64,000 bases of DNA from Telopea speciosissima (taxonomy: Eukaryota > Streptophyta > Magnoliopsida > Proteales > Proteaceae). The translations under genes and the position numbers were made by a program. Shown piece by piece: positions 32,204-43,816 of this stretch. The notes beneath the pieces were generated by a model. The model ran no database searches. It worked only from the letters and a program-made list of their open reading frames with translations, and was not told where the DNA came from. Position 1 is the stretch's first letter. The number at the start of each line of letters is the position of its first letter. The DNA lies in NCBI RefSeq assembly GCF_018873765.1, contig NC_057926.1, positions 34,332,946-34,396,945 of the forward strand, read 5' to 3'.

Positions 32204-32925
32204 TATTGGATTTTTTGGTTGGCTTTTATCTAGACCGGTTGATGGGTTGGTTCAATGGTCTAGTTTTGGTCATCCATTTGAATGCAAGGTGAAGATTATT
32301 CAAGTGTTGGAGCTTTCAAGAAGGTGAAGTCTTCAAGAGGTGGAGTCTTCTAGTAAATGGAGGAGTTGAGTCTTTAACAATGTTGGAACTTCCAAGAAAG
32401 TGAAAGTGGTTTTGGTGGTTGAAGATATTATGCTTGGTGGAGTCCTCCAAGAGTCTCTTGGAAGAAGTGTGAGTGGGCTTTCTCTAAAGAGAGAGAAAGT
32501 CAAATCTTCTCCAATAAGTTAGAGGAGAGAGAATTAGTGAGTTTTTTCTAAGGAGAGAGAAAATGCCAAGAAGAATAAAAATGAAGAGATAGAGGTGTAG
32601 AGACACCAAGGGAAAAAGTGTGAAATGAGAAAGAGGAGGTGAGTGAGTGTCCAAGTGAGAAGAGGGAAGAGAGAAAGGGTGTACAAGGGACTTGGGTTTG
32701 GGTATCAAATTGCAAGGGTTGCACTATTGTTTTTCTTCTCTTGCTCTTAGTGGAAGATTGATCACTCCGTGGATGTAGGCGGTATTGCCGAACCACGTAA
32801 ATCTCTTGTCTCTTGTGTGATTGTTTTCCTTTTATTTTCTTTTGTTTGTTCTTGTTGATCTTGCCCATACTGGTTTTGTGCGTTGCTCACATTGCAAAGA
32901 GAAAGTTGTTTTCACAACCCCAACA
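32204..32925 (+). repeat. Copia-B 5' LTR
   Basis: 722 bp, followed directly by AG and the tRNA-Met primer site. Contains GTGGATGTAGGCGG and ACCACGTAAAT, which also occur in the Copia-A LTR. Confidence 0.82.
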
Positions 32926-33029
32926 AGTGGTATCAGAGCCGACGATTGGTGAACAAGTTTGAGGTCGATGGTCTTAGTAGACATTGAGCACATACGGTAT
33001 TTCAAGAAGGTTGATTTGAGATCAACAAG

Positions 33030-33256
33030 ATGGCGGGATCAACAAAGTTAGAGGTGGAGAAATTTGATGGCAAGAACAATTTTAGCTTATGGCAAAGCAC
33101 AGTCAAAGACATCTTGGTGCAACAAGGCTTAATTAGATAGTTGATTGGAGAGAAGTCAGAAAAGATCTCAGTTGAGGACTGGGAAGAGATGGAGATGAAA
33201 ATGGTAAGCACTATTCGCTTGTGTCTTGCAAATGAGATAAAGTGTAGTGTTTTGAA
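33030..33256 (+). pseudogene. Copia-B gag, first part
   Basis: Starts MAGSTKLEVEKFDGKNNF, the usual copia gag opening with a WQ motif next (FSLWQSTVKDIL). An in-frame TAG (33138-33140) stands where a Gln codon would fit. The frame continues to KCSVL, where the LINE inserted; it resumes at 39411 (NETSATKL, then TGA). Confidence 0.75.
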
Positions 33257-33467
33257 GAAAGATGAAAGCGGTGCATCGGTATTGATCAAGATTATTACCA
33301 GAACTGGCATTAAGAAGGAAGGAAGCTTATGACGGGCTGAAAAAAGTTAATTGGATGGCGAGTGGAAGGATTGCTGCTGTCTTTCAAGCCAAGAAGGACT
33401 CGTTCGCAGATGCAAAAGGGGATGATGATCCTCCCCACCCGGGTGATGAAGGTGGGGTCCTAAAGAG

Positions 33468-34853
33468 ATGGAGGCCGTGAAGGATTTGGGTCGTGGATTT
33501 TTAGATCCTCTTGGGGGGAAGTCCTTCGCAGAGGCAATAGGTAAGAACATCCTACCGGATGTAAAAGCTCTCCCTGTGCTGATCCATGAGGGTGGATTTG
33601 TGAGGGTGAAGATCCCACAGGGCACTTACGAGGCTCAAGTCCAACATTTCAGGTATACGTTGATAGGACGTTTAAACCTGCAACAGGTCCCCTTCACTAC
33701 GTTGCGAAAAGTAATCTGTGACTCTTGGAGGTTGAAAGGGTCTGTGGATTTGATTTCGATTGGGAAGGGCTATGTTATCTTTCATTTTGAACTGGAGGCT
33801 GATATGAGCCTGATTTGGAGGAGAAGCCCGGTTAGAGTGGAAAATCAATTGATAAGGTTCCAGAGATGGCGTCCGGACTTCAATGTCAATGGAGCACATC
33901 AGGCTAGAAAGCTTGTCTGGGTTCATTTCCCTGACCTCCGCTTTAAGTATTGGCACCCTGATATCCTCCTTTCTCTGGCCAAAGCACTGGGCACTCCGGT
34001 GGCGCTTGACAAACAAACCCATGAGAGCACTGTAGGGATGTTTGCTCGGGTGTTAATAGATATGGATGAATCTATCGATAGGTTGGATGAGATCATGGTG
34101 GGACGTGATCATGTCGGCTCTTCGGATTTGTTTTGGTTTAAACAGAACGTGGTGTATGAGGACAATTTCCTCCACTATGATTTTTATAGGAGAGTTGGGC
34201 ATGCCTTTAGTAATTGCAAGGAGCGTTTAGCAGTGGAGGCAAGAAAGAAATCGGTGGCGATGGATGCAAATGGTCCTGTTGCTCCGGATAACAAAAACTT
34301 GGGCTCATCGAATAGGCCTAGCTTAGCAAGCAAGGAGAGGACTGTGTCTTCCTCCTCCATCCCTTCTAGGATTCCTGAATCAGTAGGAGCATGTGTGGAG
34401 GTGGCCGGAGAGAATCCTGTGGGGAACGATGGTGGTGCTGCTGCCAGAAACGATGATAATGTGTTTATGGAAAGATATCAGGAGGGTGATACTTCGCCTG
34501 ATTTGGCTCAACAGGCTAGGGTAATTTTGGAAAGGAATCCTCCCCTTTCTATTGGTGGAGCTGCCAATATGGGCAATGAAAATAGAGATGGTCAAAGCAG
34601 TAGGGACCATGAGATGGCTGCCAGTGAGTGGGGTGAAGCAAGAATGGAATCTAATCCACATGATTTTGGTAGAATGGAGAATTTGCACCGTAATGTGGCG
34701 AGCTCTAGCCTGGGCCATAGGTCGGGCCGTGTAGCCCTCTCTACAATGGGTCATGGTCATTTCGGTGGGGCTGGGGTGCGGGTTGGAAGGTTTGGTGTTG
34801 CTTCAATTCATGGTGGCAGATATGCAAGTAGTTCGGGTACCTCTTCCCCCTGA
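33468..34853 (+). CDS. LINE ORF1 protein (DUF4283-type domain), 461 codons, open
   Basis: Full open frame. Residues about 50-200 match the DUF4283 domain common in plant LINE ORF1 (FRYTLIGRL, RFQRWRPDFN, VWVHFPDL). A CCHC knuckle is expected near residue 245, but the sequence reads LHYDFYRRVGHAFSNC: His and last Cys are present, the first two Cys positions carry Tyr. TGT-to-TAT changes would explain both. The Gly/Ser-rich C-terminus is low-complexity. It would have bound the LINE RNA; binding is probably impaired now. Confidence 0.75.
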   Translation: MEAVKDLGRGFLDPLGGKSFAEAIGKNILPDVKALPVLIHEGGFVRVKIPQGTYEAQVQHFRYTLIGRLNLQQVPFTTLRKVICDSWRLKGSVDLISIGKGYVIFHFELEADMSLIWRRSPVRVENQLIRFQRWRPDFNVNGAHQARKLVWVHFPDLRFKYWHPDILLSLAKALGTPVALDKQTHESTVGMFARVLIDMDESIDRLDEIMVGRDHVGSSDLFWFKQNVVYEDNFLHYDFYRRVGHAFSNCKERLAVEARKKSVAMDANGPVAPDNKNLGSSNRPSLASKERTVSSSSIPSRIPESVGACVEVAGENPVGNDGGAAARNDDNVFMERYQEGDTSPDLAQQARVILERNPPLSIGGAANMGNENRDGQSSRDHEMAASEWGEARMESNPHDFGRMENLHRNVASSSLGHRSGRVALSTMGHGHFGGAGVRVGRFGVASIHGGRYASSSGTSSP

Positions 34854-35128
34854 GAAGCTGAACAGTGGCATCACAGTGGAGGGGAATTAGAGGTGGTTCT
34901 CCCGGTGGATGCATCGCATGTTGTGGAGGAATTGGCTGAGACTACGATTGTTAACGAAACAGTGGTAGTGCATGCGAAGGAAGTCGAAGCCATTGATAAT
35001 GCAGCCTTGCATGTAGAGATGATGGGTGCGTTACAGTCGAAGTAGTGCAAAGGAAGACTGGGTTCACAAGTGGATCTTTAGGGTCGCAAATGCTCAGAGC
35101 GTTTGGCGGCAAAATCTTCTAATGCCCA

Positions 35129-35914
35129 ATGAAAGTCTTCTTCTGGAATGTAAGAGGTAGTAGGAAAAATGCAGCTCGCTTGGCGATGTCATCTATTATT
35201 TCAGACTTGAGTCTAGATTTAATTTGCTTGGCTGAGCCGAAGGTTGAGATCAATAAGTATCCGGCTTTGTTCTTCAATAAAATGGGTTACTCGATGGACT
35301 TTATTCACAATGTGCATTCGGGTGCCGTTCCAAATTTGTGGATCATGTGGAAAATGGAGATGGCTCGACCTGTTGTGGTCGCCAGTTCAAACCAGCACAT
35401 TTCTATATCAGTGTTATGGAGAGGTAACTTACTGTATGTCTCTGCCATTCATGCCAGCTGTTTGCGTGTGGATAGGCGGAAGTTGTGGTATGACTTGCTT
35501 AACCTGAATTTGGGTTCGGTTCCTTGGTTGGCGACGGGGGATTTTAATGCGACTTTGTTGTCGGAAGAGAAGAGAGGCCCAGGGGCATTCTTTATAGGCT
35601 CGGCCTTAGAGTTTGGAGCTTGGGTTAACTCCTGCAACCTTATTACAGTGCCCTCCCTTAGTAAAAAGTTTACTTGGTCGAACAACAAGGTGAGGGGTCG
35701 TGTGGAGACCATTCTTGATCGAAGCTTTGGTAACTCTAAGTGGTTTGAAATGTTTCAAGGTTGCTCTCAGAGGGTCCTGGCTCGAGTGGCGTCGGACCAT
35801 TCCCCCCTTCTTATTGGCCATGAGCCCTGGAGTAAACCGCCCAATGCCCTATTTAGATTCCACTTATTTTGGATGAAGAATCCTCATTTTTTGGAGGTGG
35901 TGCAGCAGTCTTAG
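35129..35914 (+). pseudogene. LINE ORF2, endonuclease domain
   Basis: APE-type endonuclease: FFWNVRG at the start, LAEPKVE with the metal-binding Glu, GDFNA, and SDHSPL at the end, which carries the catalytic His. The frame stops at TAG 35912-35914 (SW or SQ expected) and continues in the same frame through the linker. Confidence 0.78.
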
Positions 35915-37435
35915 AGCCAGCCGGTGGTGGGCTCCCCTATCTTCATTCTGAGGCAGATGCTCAAGAGGTTGAAGTCGGTTCTAAGACAGTGGTATCGAGA
36001 GGCTTTCCCAAATTTAATTCAGGCGGTGAAGGAGGCTAAGTTTGAGGTTGAGGAGGTTTAGGAAACTATGGAGGTGTGTGGGGTCAATGAGTTCTTATTT
36101 GGGCAGGAAGCTGACGTAAAAACTAGATACATGCTTGTTTTGAAGGATTGTGAGAAGCTCTGGAGGGAGAAATCCAGGAATAAATGGCTAAAGGAGTGGG
36201 ATCGCAACTCAAAATTTTTCCACCTCTCTACGGTGATCACAAGGGCAAAAAATCTGATTAAGTGTCTTAAAAAAAGTGATGGTACGATGGTTGCGGATCC
36301 GGCGAGTTTGGCAGATTATATAGGTTGTTTTTTTAAAGATTTACACAAGGCGGTCCCCTTGGCCAAGCACAGGGATCTTCTTGAGGTAATCCCTAGCGTC
36401 TTGGGGGAGGATGAAAGGCAGACTTTGGAGCGGGTCCCTGGGATTGATGAAGTAAAGGGTGCAGTGTGGGGCCTTGACCCCGACAGTTCACCTAGGTCGG
36501 ATGGGTTCCAGGGTGCTTTTTTTAGACGATGTTGGGAAATTGTGGGGAATGATGTAGGGAGGGTTGTGGCAAATTTCTTCAGGGAAGGCATTATGCCTAA
36601 GGGGACGAATAATTGTTTCATCTCTTTGATTCTCAAGGTGGAGGGTGCGATCTCGTTGGATAAGTTTTGCCCTATCTGTATGGGGAATTTCTTCTGTAAA
36701 ATTATTTTGAAGACTATGGCTAACAGGTTGGGGGTGCTTCTTCCCCATCTGGTTTTCGAGGAACAGGGGGCATTTAAGAAAGGCAAGGTTATTTTTTCCA
36801 ATATTTGCTTGGCTTTGAAGAAAAGTAATTTGATGCATAAGGCGGTCAAGGGTGGGGGTATAGAGCTCAAGCTAGATGTGCAGAAGGCCTATGATTCTCT
36901 CTCTTGGGACTTTCTCTTCTAGGTGTTGCGGAGGTTTGGGTTTAGTGACAGATGGATTCAGTGGCTCCATACTATGTTGTCTTCTACTAGAATTTCATTG
37001 TTGGTGAATGGTGGTTCGGTGGGGTTTTTTGGAGTGGAAAGGGGGCTGCATCAAGGAGACCCTCATTCTCCATTACTATTTATTATTGCGGAGGAAGTTC
37101 TCTGTAGGGGTCTAAAAAGGCTTGTGGAGGAAAACAAGATCCTTCCCCTTAGAGGTCCTAGAGGTGTCCCCACCCCTGGACACTTACTTTTTGCTGACGA
37201 TGTGTTTATCTTTTTAAATGGTTCTATCAGGTATGTTCGTGAGTTGGCCTTTCTTGAAAAATATCAAAGCTTCTTGGGGCAAAAATTCAACTTGGAAAAA
37301 AACAAGCTTTTCTGTGCAATCATCTCTTCGAGAAGACGACGGATTTCGAACTTTCTTAACATCCCTTTGTGCAAGCTCCCTATGAGGTACCTGGGACTGA
37401 AATTTTTAAAGGCAGAGTCACGAGAAGCAATTTAA
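35915..37435 (+). pseudogene. LINE ORF2, linker and reverse transcriptase
   Basis: Same frame as the endonuclease with TAG at 36059-36061 and 36920-36922. Motifs: WLKEWDRNSKFFHLS, LDPDSSP, AFKKGKVIFSN, LDVQKAYDSLSW, GLHQGDPHSPLL and LLFADDVF, the catalytic FADD at about 37190-37201. A one-base change near 37395 shifts the frame and ends it at 37435; the following segment reads on in another frame from 37369. Confidence 0.78.
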
Positions 37436-39216
37436 TGCCCTTAGTAGATAAGTTCAAAAGTCAGCTTTCTGGTTGGAAGGGCAAGCTCCTCTCTTTTGCA
37501 GGTCATGTTGAGCTGGTTCGGTCAGTAATGTTAAGTGTGCCTGTTCATAACTTCTCCATATACTGGTGGCCCTCTTCTCTTGTGTCCTTGATGGAGAGAT
37601 GGATGAGAAATTTCATTTGGGCAGGAGACATCGAGGCTCGAAAGGTCGTGACTATCAGTTGGGATGTGGTTTGCAAGCCTAAGAAGGAAGGTGGCTTGGG
37701 CATTCGCAGGCTTTGGGACATTAATAAGGCTCTTCTATGTAAGTTGGCTTGGTCCATCAAGCACGAGAACTTGGTGTTGTGCAACTTCTTGAGAGCCAAA
37801 TTGGTTTATTCTGATGGGTTTCTAAGGTTCCCCTCCCCTCCTTCTTCAATTCTGCCTGGTATCCGTAAGGTGTGGGACCTGATTGAGCAAAATGAAAGAT
37901 GGGTTATTGGTAATGGCAAGTCAGTTCGGTTTTGGACTGATTCCTGGCTGGGTAGGGAATCGATTGCTACTGCGTCGAGGCTTGGATCGGGTTTTTTATG
38001 GACAAAATAGCCCGTGTGTCTGATTTCATTGAGGGTACTTCTTGGTCCCTCCCTCAGGTTCGATCTCGGTTCCTTGGTGATATCTTTGAGGCTATTAAGT
38101 CTATCACTCTGCCTAACCCGCCCTCCTCGGACTCCTGCTTCTGGGGCTGCACCCCTTCGAGTAGGTTCTCTGTGAAGTCTCCATGGGAGGTGCTTAGAAG
38201 TAAATCTCCTACCACTCATTGGGCAGCCTTAGTTTGGAACAAATCTCTCCTTCCAAGACACTCATGTTTCGCCTGGCGTCTAGTTCTTGGTAAAACGCCC
38301 ACTAATGTGGCATTGGCTAAAAGAGGAGTGTGCTTGGTTTCCCGTTATGAGATGTGTGCATCACATGAGGAGTCGGATACTCATTTGTTTTTGGAATGCC
38401 CTTTTTCTCTTCGTTTATGGCAGAGGTTTTTGGATATGTTCAGTGCTCAATGGCCAAGTCCGACTTCCTTGGAAGAGTTTCTGCTTTGGGGTAAAAGGAA
38501 AGCTAGAGTGGTTCCTATGAAGGATGCCTGGGCAGTGGGCCTGATCTTATTATTGTATGGTATTTGGCGGGAACGTAATAATAGAAGATTTGAGGGTTTC
38601 GCCTCGGACGTGAAGAAGGTTTGGTCTGGTTTCCTTGTGTCTCTGCAGGAGCTCTCTTGGTCTTTTACCAATCCGGTCTCCTCTGTTCTTGAGTTGCGCT
38701 GTGCTAGAAGACTGGGCATCCCCGTTCTCCCTAATCCTACTAGGGTGACGGTTGAAGTGAGATGGCGCTGCCCTTCCACTGGTTGGGTGAAACTCAATGT
38801 GGACGGTTGCTCTTTAGGGAATCCGGGCAAGGCTGGAGCGGGTGGAATTCTTAGAGATGATCGGGCTGTCCCTATTACTGCTTTTAGTGTGTTTCTTGGG
38901 ACCATGACCAATTATGAGGCTAAGTTCAGGGCCATTTTTCTTGGTCTGATGAGAGCTAAAGAGATTAGGGTCACTCAGCTTTAGGTGGAGTGTGACTCTA
39001 TGGCTATGGTAGAAGCGCTTCGCGCCAAGTCTGTTCCTTAGTTTGTCACCCAACAGTGGATGGGTTTGGAGCCTTTCCTCCACTCCATTTCTTGGAAGGT
39101 TACCCATTGTGTCAGAGAAGTGAATCCAGTGGCAGACTTCCTGGCGAAGTTGGCTGCGAAAAGGGCTTTTTCCTCTCCCCGGTTTTTGGATTTTCCCCCC
39201 ATCGATTCAGGTAGTG
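37436..39216 (+). pseudogene. LINE ORF2, zf-RVT region and RNase H
   Basis: Downstream frames carry the thumb (SFAGHVELVRSVMLS, FIWAG) and the zf-RVT domain (FAWRLVLGKTPTNVALAKRG, CASHEESDTHLFLECPF). RNase H runs from about 38790: KLNVDGCSLGNPG, NYEAKFRAI, VECDSMA after a TAG at 38982-38984, and REVNPVADFLAKL. The Asp and Glu residues of the RNase H site are in place. A second TAG is at 39039-39041, and a frame shift lies near 37990 at a T run. Confidence 0.75.
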
Positions 39217-39410
39217 CTATCAGATGATGCTTTAGGTAGGCCCAAGTTCAGATTTGCCTAGTGTCTTAGGCAGGTTTGTTTGTTGCCGCTAGCCTTGGTG
39301 TTAGTGAGGTTTTTTTTTTAGTCTGGGTTGCCTGGACTTTTCCTTCCTGTACTCTTTCTTACTAATATTCTTGCTGATCTTTAGCAAAAAAAAAAGTGTA
39401 GTGTTTTGAA

Positions 39411-40433
39411 TGAAACCTCTGCTACTAAGTTGTGAAAAAATAAGTTATTTCTTAAGAAGAAATTGTATCAACTAAGAATGGAGGATGGATCAAATATTGT
39501 TGATTATATCAATGAGTTTAACAAGATTGTCACTCAGTTGATGAGTTTAGATGTGAAAATAGAAGAGGAGGACAAGGCCTTACTTCTATTATCTTCTCTT
39601 CCAATTGTTTATGGTACTCTTGTCACTACACTTTTTGTTGGAAAGGACACATTAAAGATTGATGAAGTTACTACAGCTCTTCTGAATACAAAGACGTTCA
39701 AGAGGCCCAATAATGGTTTAGAATCACTAGCATTAGTGATGAATGGTGATGGGAACCAACAGAGGGAAAGGAATAATGACAGAAGATTTACAAGGAAAGA
39801 ATACTCGCGATTCAAGTCAAGAGGTAAAAATACTTATGAGGTTATATGTTTTTGGTGTGACAAGGTAGGACACATAAAAAGGGATTGTCCGGAGAGACAA
39901 ATATATTTGGAAGAGATAGTAAGGAAGAGAGGACTTATGATGATACGAATCAAACAAGTGTGACTGAAACTTGTTCCTATTTTAATAGTGATGAGATCCT
40001 TGTCACAATTGGTGGCAAGCACGGTTCGAGAACGAAGGTGAACAAGATGCATATCCGTTGCTACAAGTGCAGAAAATTTGGACACACGAAGAGAGAGTGT
40101 CTGCAAGGAGGAAAGAATAATGCACATTCTTTGAAAGGTATGAATATTGTTTCTTGTGATGAGTGGATTTTAGATTCTGGAAGTTCTTTTCATGTTTGCT
40201 CCAAGAGGGAATTATTTAATAAATTCCAAGCGACCAAAGGAAGTGTGTCACTTGGTGATAGTTCTACTTGTGAAATTGAGGGTGTGAGAATGGTGAAAAT
40301 AAAAATATTTGATGGAATAGTTCACACTCTTGATAATGTTAAGTATGTTCCAAAAATGCGTAGGAATCTAATTTCAATTATAGTCGATTGGACTCCAAGG
40401 TTTTTAAGACTTCATTTGCAGATGGAGCAATGA
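39411..40433 (+). pseudogene. Copia-B gag C-terminal part and protease
   Basis: Gag resumes after the LINE: YQLRMEDGSNIVDYINEFNK, then LLSSLP. Two CCHC knuckles follow, CFWCDKVGHIKRDC (about 39848-39889) and, after a frame shift, CYKCRKFGHTKREC (about 40058-40099). The protease begins near 40160 with WILDSGSSFHVC, the DSG active site. It stops at 40433 with no integrase, so about 230 bp of non-coding sequence leads to the 3' LTR. Confidence 0.75.
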
Positions 40434-40664
40434 AGGTCTCACATGGAGGTCTAGTCATGATGAAAGGTGAAGAATGTAAAGGATTGTATCGATTGTTGGG
40501 AAATACAATGGTTGATAGTGCTCCTATGACCCCAATAAGTGATTGAAAACGGAGTACACAAGTTGGAAGGAACATGTGCAAACTTTCTTTTGTTGATAAT
40601 ATTGAGAAGTGAGTTCATGTTCAACAAATCTCCAGGTGGCTATGATAAAAGCCAAGGTGGAGAA

Positions 40665-41320
40665 TTTTGGGTTTTTTGGTTGGCTTTTATCTAGACCGGT
40701 TGATGGGTTGGTTCAATGTTCTAGTTTTGGTCATCCATTTGAATGTGAGGTGAGGATTCTTCAAGTGTTGGAGTCTTCAAGAAGGTAAAGTCTTCAAGAG
40801 GTGGAGTCTTCTAGTAAATGGAGGAGTTGAGTCTTCACTAATGTTGAAACTTTCTAGAAAGTGGAAGGGGTTTTGGTGGTTGAAGATATTATGCTTGATA
40901 GAGTCTTCTAAGAGTCTCTTTGAAAGAAGTGTGAGTGGACATCTCTAAGGAGAGAGAAAATACCAAGAAGAATAAAAATGAAGAGATAGAGGTGTAGAGA
41001 CACCAAGGGAAAAAATGTGAAGTGAGAAAGAAGAGGTGAGTGAGTGTCCAAGTGAGAAGACGGAAGAAAGAAAGGGTGTACAAGGGACTTGGGTTTGGAA
41101 ATCAAATTACAAGAGTTGTACTATTGTTTTTCTTCTCTTGTTCTTAGTGGAAGATTGATCACTCCGTGGATGTAGGCAGTATTGCTGAACCATGTAAATC
41201 TCGTCTCTTGTGTGATTGTTTTCTTTTTCTTTTCTTTTGTTTATTCTTGTTGATCTTGCGCATACCGATTTCGTGTGTTGCTCACATTGCAAAAAGAAGG
41301 TTGTTTTCACAACCCCAACA
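40665..41320 (+). repeat. Copia-B 3' LTR
   Basis: 656 bp, partner of 32204-32925 with some deletions. A purine-rich stretch AAGCCAAGGTGGAGA just before it is the polypurine tract. Ends CCCCAACA. Confidence 0.82.
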
Positions 41321-41325
41321 GATCC

Positions 41326-41411
41326 CACCCAGGCAGGGGTGGAATGGTCACTGCCCCACCCTTGTTAGGGGCACTGGGGAACTGGGCCGAGCAGGGAACT
41401 GGAGGGGATAA
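41326..41411. mobile_element. MITE copy 2, right part
   Basis: Carries the arm GGGGAACTGGGCCGAGCAGG and the tip GGAGGGGATAA, inverted partner of 32138-32203. Confidence 0.65.
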
Positions 41412-42013
41412 ATATCCTCATTGTCCATCAATCAAATGGCCACGTCAATACTCTTATTCTTCATTAGACCCTTCACCAGTAGAAGTTGAAAAACAAAAAA
41501 CCTTCGTATCTTTAATTGTTTTTGTGAGTCATGTATTATGTTTCTGTTGCTTTCATCTCTAAGGAAGGAAAACACTCCCTTTGAATTTGTTATATTTGAA
41601 GCAATCTATGATCATTAGAGTCGTCATAGTTATATTTGTTGAAAGGTAACATTGGGTCTTTGTTGAAAGGTAACATTGGGTCAAGGGAGAGCTTCGAAGT
41701 TGTGATTGCTAATGACAACAACATTGTTAAAGACCTAGATAAGGATGATTCAGATGTGTTATTAACACTCAAAGGAATGCATGTATCTTAGTCTATATTG
41801 CTTGATGACAGTCCTACCTTCTCCAACATGAGCAGAAGGAGATATTTTAGCAAGTAGCTATCGTGGATCTTATCACATCAGGTCTCATGAAGCTACAGGA
41901 ATGATATTATCATAGAGGACTTGAGAATGATGGTTAGACAGTTAAGACACATTTAGTAAAATAATGGACAAGCTAGCACACAACTGGCTATCCAAAAATT
42001 TAACACTTTGGAT
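41412..42013. other. Intergenic with a 24-bp tandem duplication
   Basis: A perfect 24-bp unit beginning TTTGTTGAAAGG occurs twice at 41635-41658 and 41659-41682. Otherwise nothing recognised. Confidence 0.5.
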
Positions 42014-42496
42014 TAGGGATATAAATGTATCGAATTCAGCTCACATTTACTATTATCCGAATCCGAATCCATTTACCGAATGGCATATCCGTATATGATC
42101 TAATATCCTACGGATTTCTAAAACTAATATCATATTTGAATTTAGGAGTTTATCAGATTTTCGAATATTATTCAATAAACTATTCGATTAGTAAACTATT
42201 TTGACCTATATCAATTACAGATTTCCGAATCTGACTACTCGGATTTCCAAAATATGAAAGTGTTTATAATAAAGGCTATATAGTAATATATCATATATTT
42301 TTACAAAAATATTAAACTAATCACATTTTACAATCAGATAGTAAATTAATAGGATATTATCCGGATCCGAAATGGAATATCCGAATCCAATTATCTTTTG
42401 GACAGATTTGAATATTTTTCAGAAACCAAAATTCCGGATTTGAAAACCCCTAAACGGAGTCGAACACGGATTTTTGGTTATCCAATTACATCCCTA
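42014..42496. mobile_element. hAT-type MITE (TAGGGATGTAAACGGAT family), copy 4
   Basis: Tips TAGGGATATAAATG and ATTACATCCCTA. Flanking 8-mers CTTTGGAT (42006-42013) and CTTGGGAT (42497-42504) match at 7 of 8 positions. AT-rich and more diverged than copies 1-3. Confidence 0.72.
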
Positions 42497-42504
42497 CTTG
42501 GGAT

Positions 42505-43190
42505 CCATGGTGCGCTTCAAGCTGGGAAGATATCAATCCCTCTCCTATATTGTGCCACGTTCATTGCAAGGCCTTTTTAATATAACGTTTAGCAAATAAG
42601 GTTTTGAAATGGTGAACGATCTGTTCTTCTTGAAATTGATACATAATTTTTTAAGTTTTAAGAATTTCAATTCCAAATGTTAAGTAGAATCTCTCTTACA
42701 AATTTCTCCTGCATGTGGGGCATAAAGACTAATAACTTGCTCTTGAACAAAAATGGACATTCGAACCTCTCATATTTTGGCTTGTGTAAGCCCATTGTTT
42801 GAAAATATACAACAAATTTATTGGGAAAAGAAGGCTTCAGTCTTCAAGAAGAGGCACACATTGAATGTGTGTAGGACATGTTGATAGAGCTCCCTGCCGA
42901 AAGAACAATGGATTCGCAATTGACGAATTTGTTCTATCATTCCCTTCCCTTTCCTTCTTGGTTAGGTGAACGCATTTAAGAAAATTAAGCAGCGGTTATA
43001 TATGTTAGAGGTTATTACAATAGCACATTTTTGTGTTCAGTTATTAATTTGACTTCTTTAATATGCATGTTTATTCTATTGTGGGAACTCTTAATTACAT
43101 GACACTTGAGGTATTGCTAGAGAAAGATTATGACAAAAAACACAATGCCACCACACATCTCCAATCAAAATTAAACTAATCTAAGCCATT
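42505..43190. other. Intergenic, nothing recognised
   Basis: AT-rich; no credible frame, repeat partner or terminal repeat seen. Confidence 0.35.
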
Positions 43191-43194
43191 CCTG

Positions 43195-43545
43195 TAGGAA
43201 ATATATCATCCAAATCATACATGAAAATACATGTAACAAGGGGTTTAGATAACTTATATATTTTGTAGACAAACTAAGGTTGATGTCAGTAACTCATGTA
43301 CCAAATATAACGTCACAAACCTAAAATTATGTTGAGAAACTTAATGGGCTGAGTCGTATTAATAGACATTGTCCTAAAGATTGTAGACACCGCTTATGAT
43401 GTAAGCCGGGTTCTTGCGAATCAGCCTCCAAGATAAAACAACCCTTGGACCCTTCAGTAGTCGTTGCACTCGCACACTAGTCAAGCCCTTTTGAGTCACA
43501 TCCTGGTTGTGCTCAGTCAATAACAGGAATGAAATAACAGGACCT
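43195..43545. repeat. Dispersed repeat, pair of 58045-58400
   Basis: Co-linear with 58045-58400, sharing AAACTTAATGGG, AGCCTCCAAGATAAAACAAC and TTGTGCTCAGTCAATAACA. Layout suggests a retroelement end read on the minus strand, but the family is not identified. Confidence 0.55.
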
Positions 43546-43579
43546 TTTAAAAAAAATAAAAACAGAGGAACAGAGTTTT

Positions 43580-43816
43580 GAAATTGAAAAGTCACAGGTG
43601 AATGGTGCAAATCTGAACAAGAGATTTATGATGAAATCTTTGAATATTATAAGAATCTGTTCAGCTCTAAAGGGATTGATGAGGAAGCACTGATCGAAGT
43701 TCTCCAAAATGTCCAGCCTTGCATTTCTCAAGCTCAGAATGCAGCTCTCATTGCAAGGCCAAACTTGGAGGAAGTTAAATCTGCCTTGCTTTCAATGGGT
43801 CCCCTAAAGTCCCTAG
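43580..43816 (+). pseudogene. LINE-C, first part (before the reverse-transcriptase core)
   Basis: Translates as EWCKSEQEIYDEIFEYYKN, then EVLQNVQPCIS and EVKSALLSMGPLKSP, the segment just before the RT core of an L1-type LINE. The hAT-like element begins at 43817; the frame goes on after it with DVDGFPPLFF (45281 on). Confidence 0.7.

Larger units (their letters stand above)
33257..39392 (+). mobile_element. Nearly full-length L1-type LINE nested in Copia-B gag
   Basis: About 6.1 kb with both ORFs, flanked by an exact target duplication AAAGTGTAGTGTTTTGAA (33239-33256 and 39393-39410). A poly(A) tail sits just before the right copy. Order: ORF1 with a nucleic-acid-binding N-terminal domain, endonuclease, reverse transcriptase, zf-RVT and RNase H. 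Five in-frame TAG stops and at least two frame shifts make it inactive. Confidence 0.88.
32204..41320 (+). mobile_element. Copia-B: gag-protease copia element without integrase or reverse transcriptase
   Basis: LTRs lie at 32204-32925 and 40665-41320, beginning (T)ATTGGATTTTTTGG / TTTTGGGTTTTTTGG and ending CCCCAACA. Primer site TGGTATCAGAGCC is at 32928-32940. Flanking GACCC (32199-32203) and GATCC (41321-41325) differ at one base. Gag and protease are recognisable, but the element passes straight from protease to the 3' LTR, so it is non-autonomous. Its gag is interrupted by a LINE (33257-39392). The LTRs share words with Copia-A, so the two are one extended family. Confidence 0.82.
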
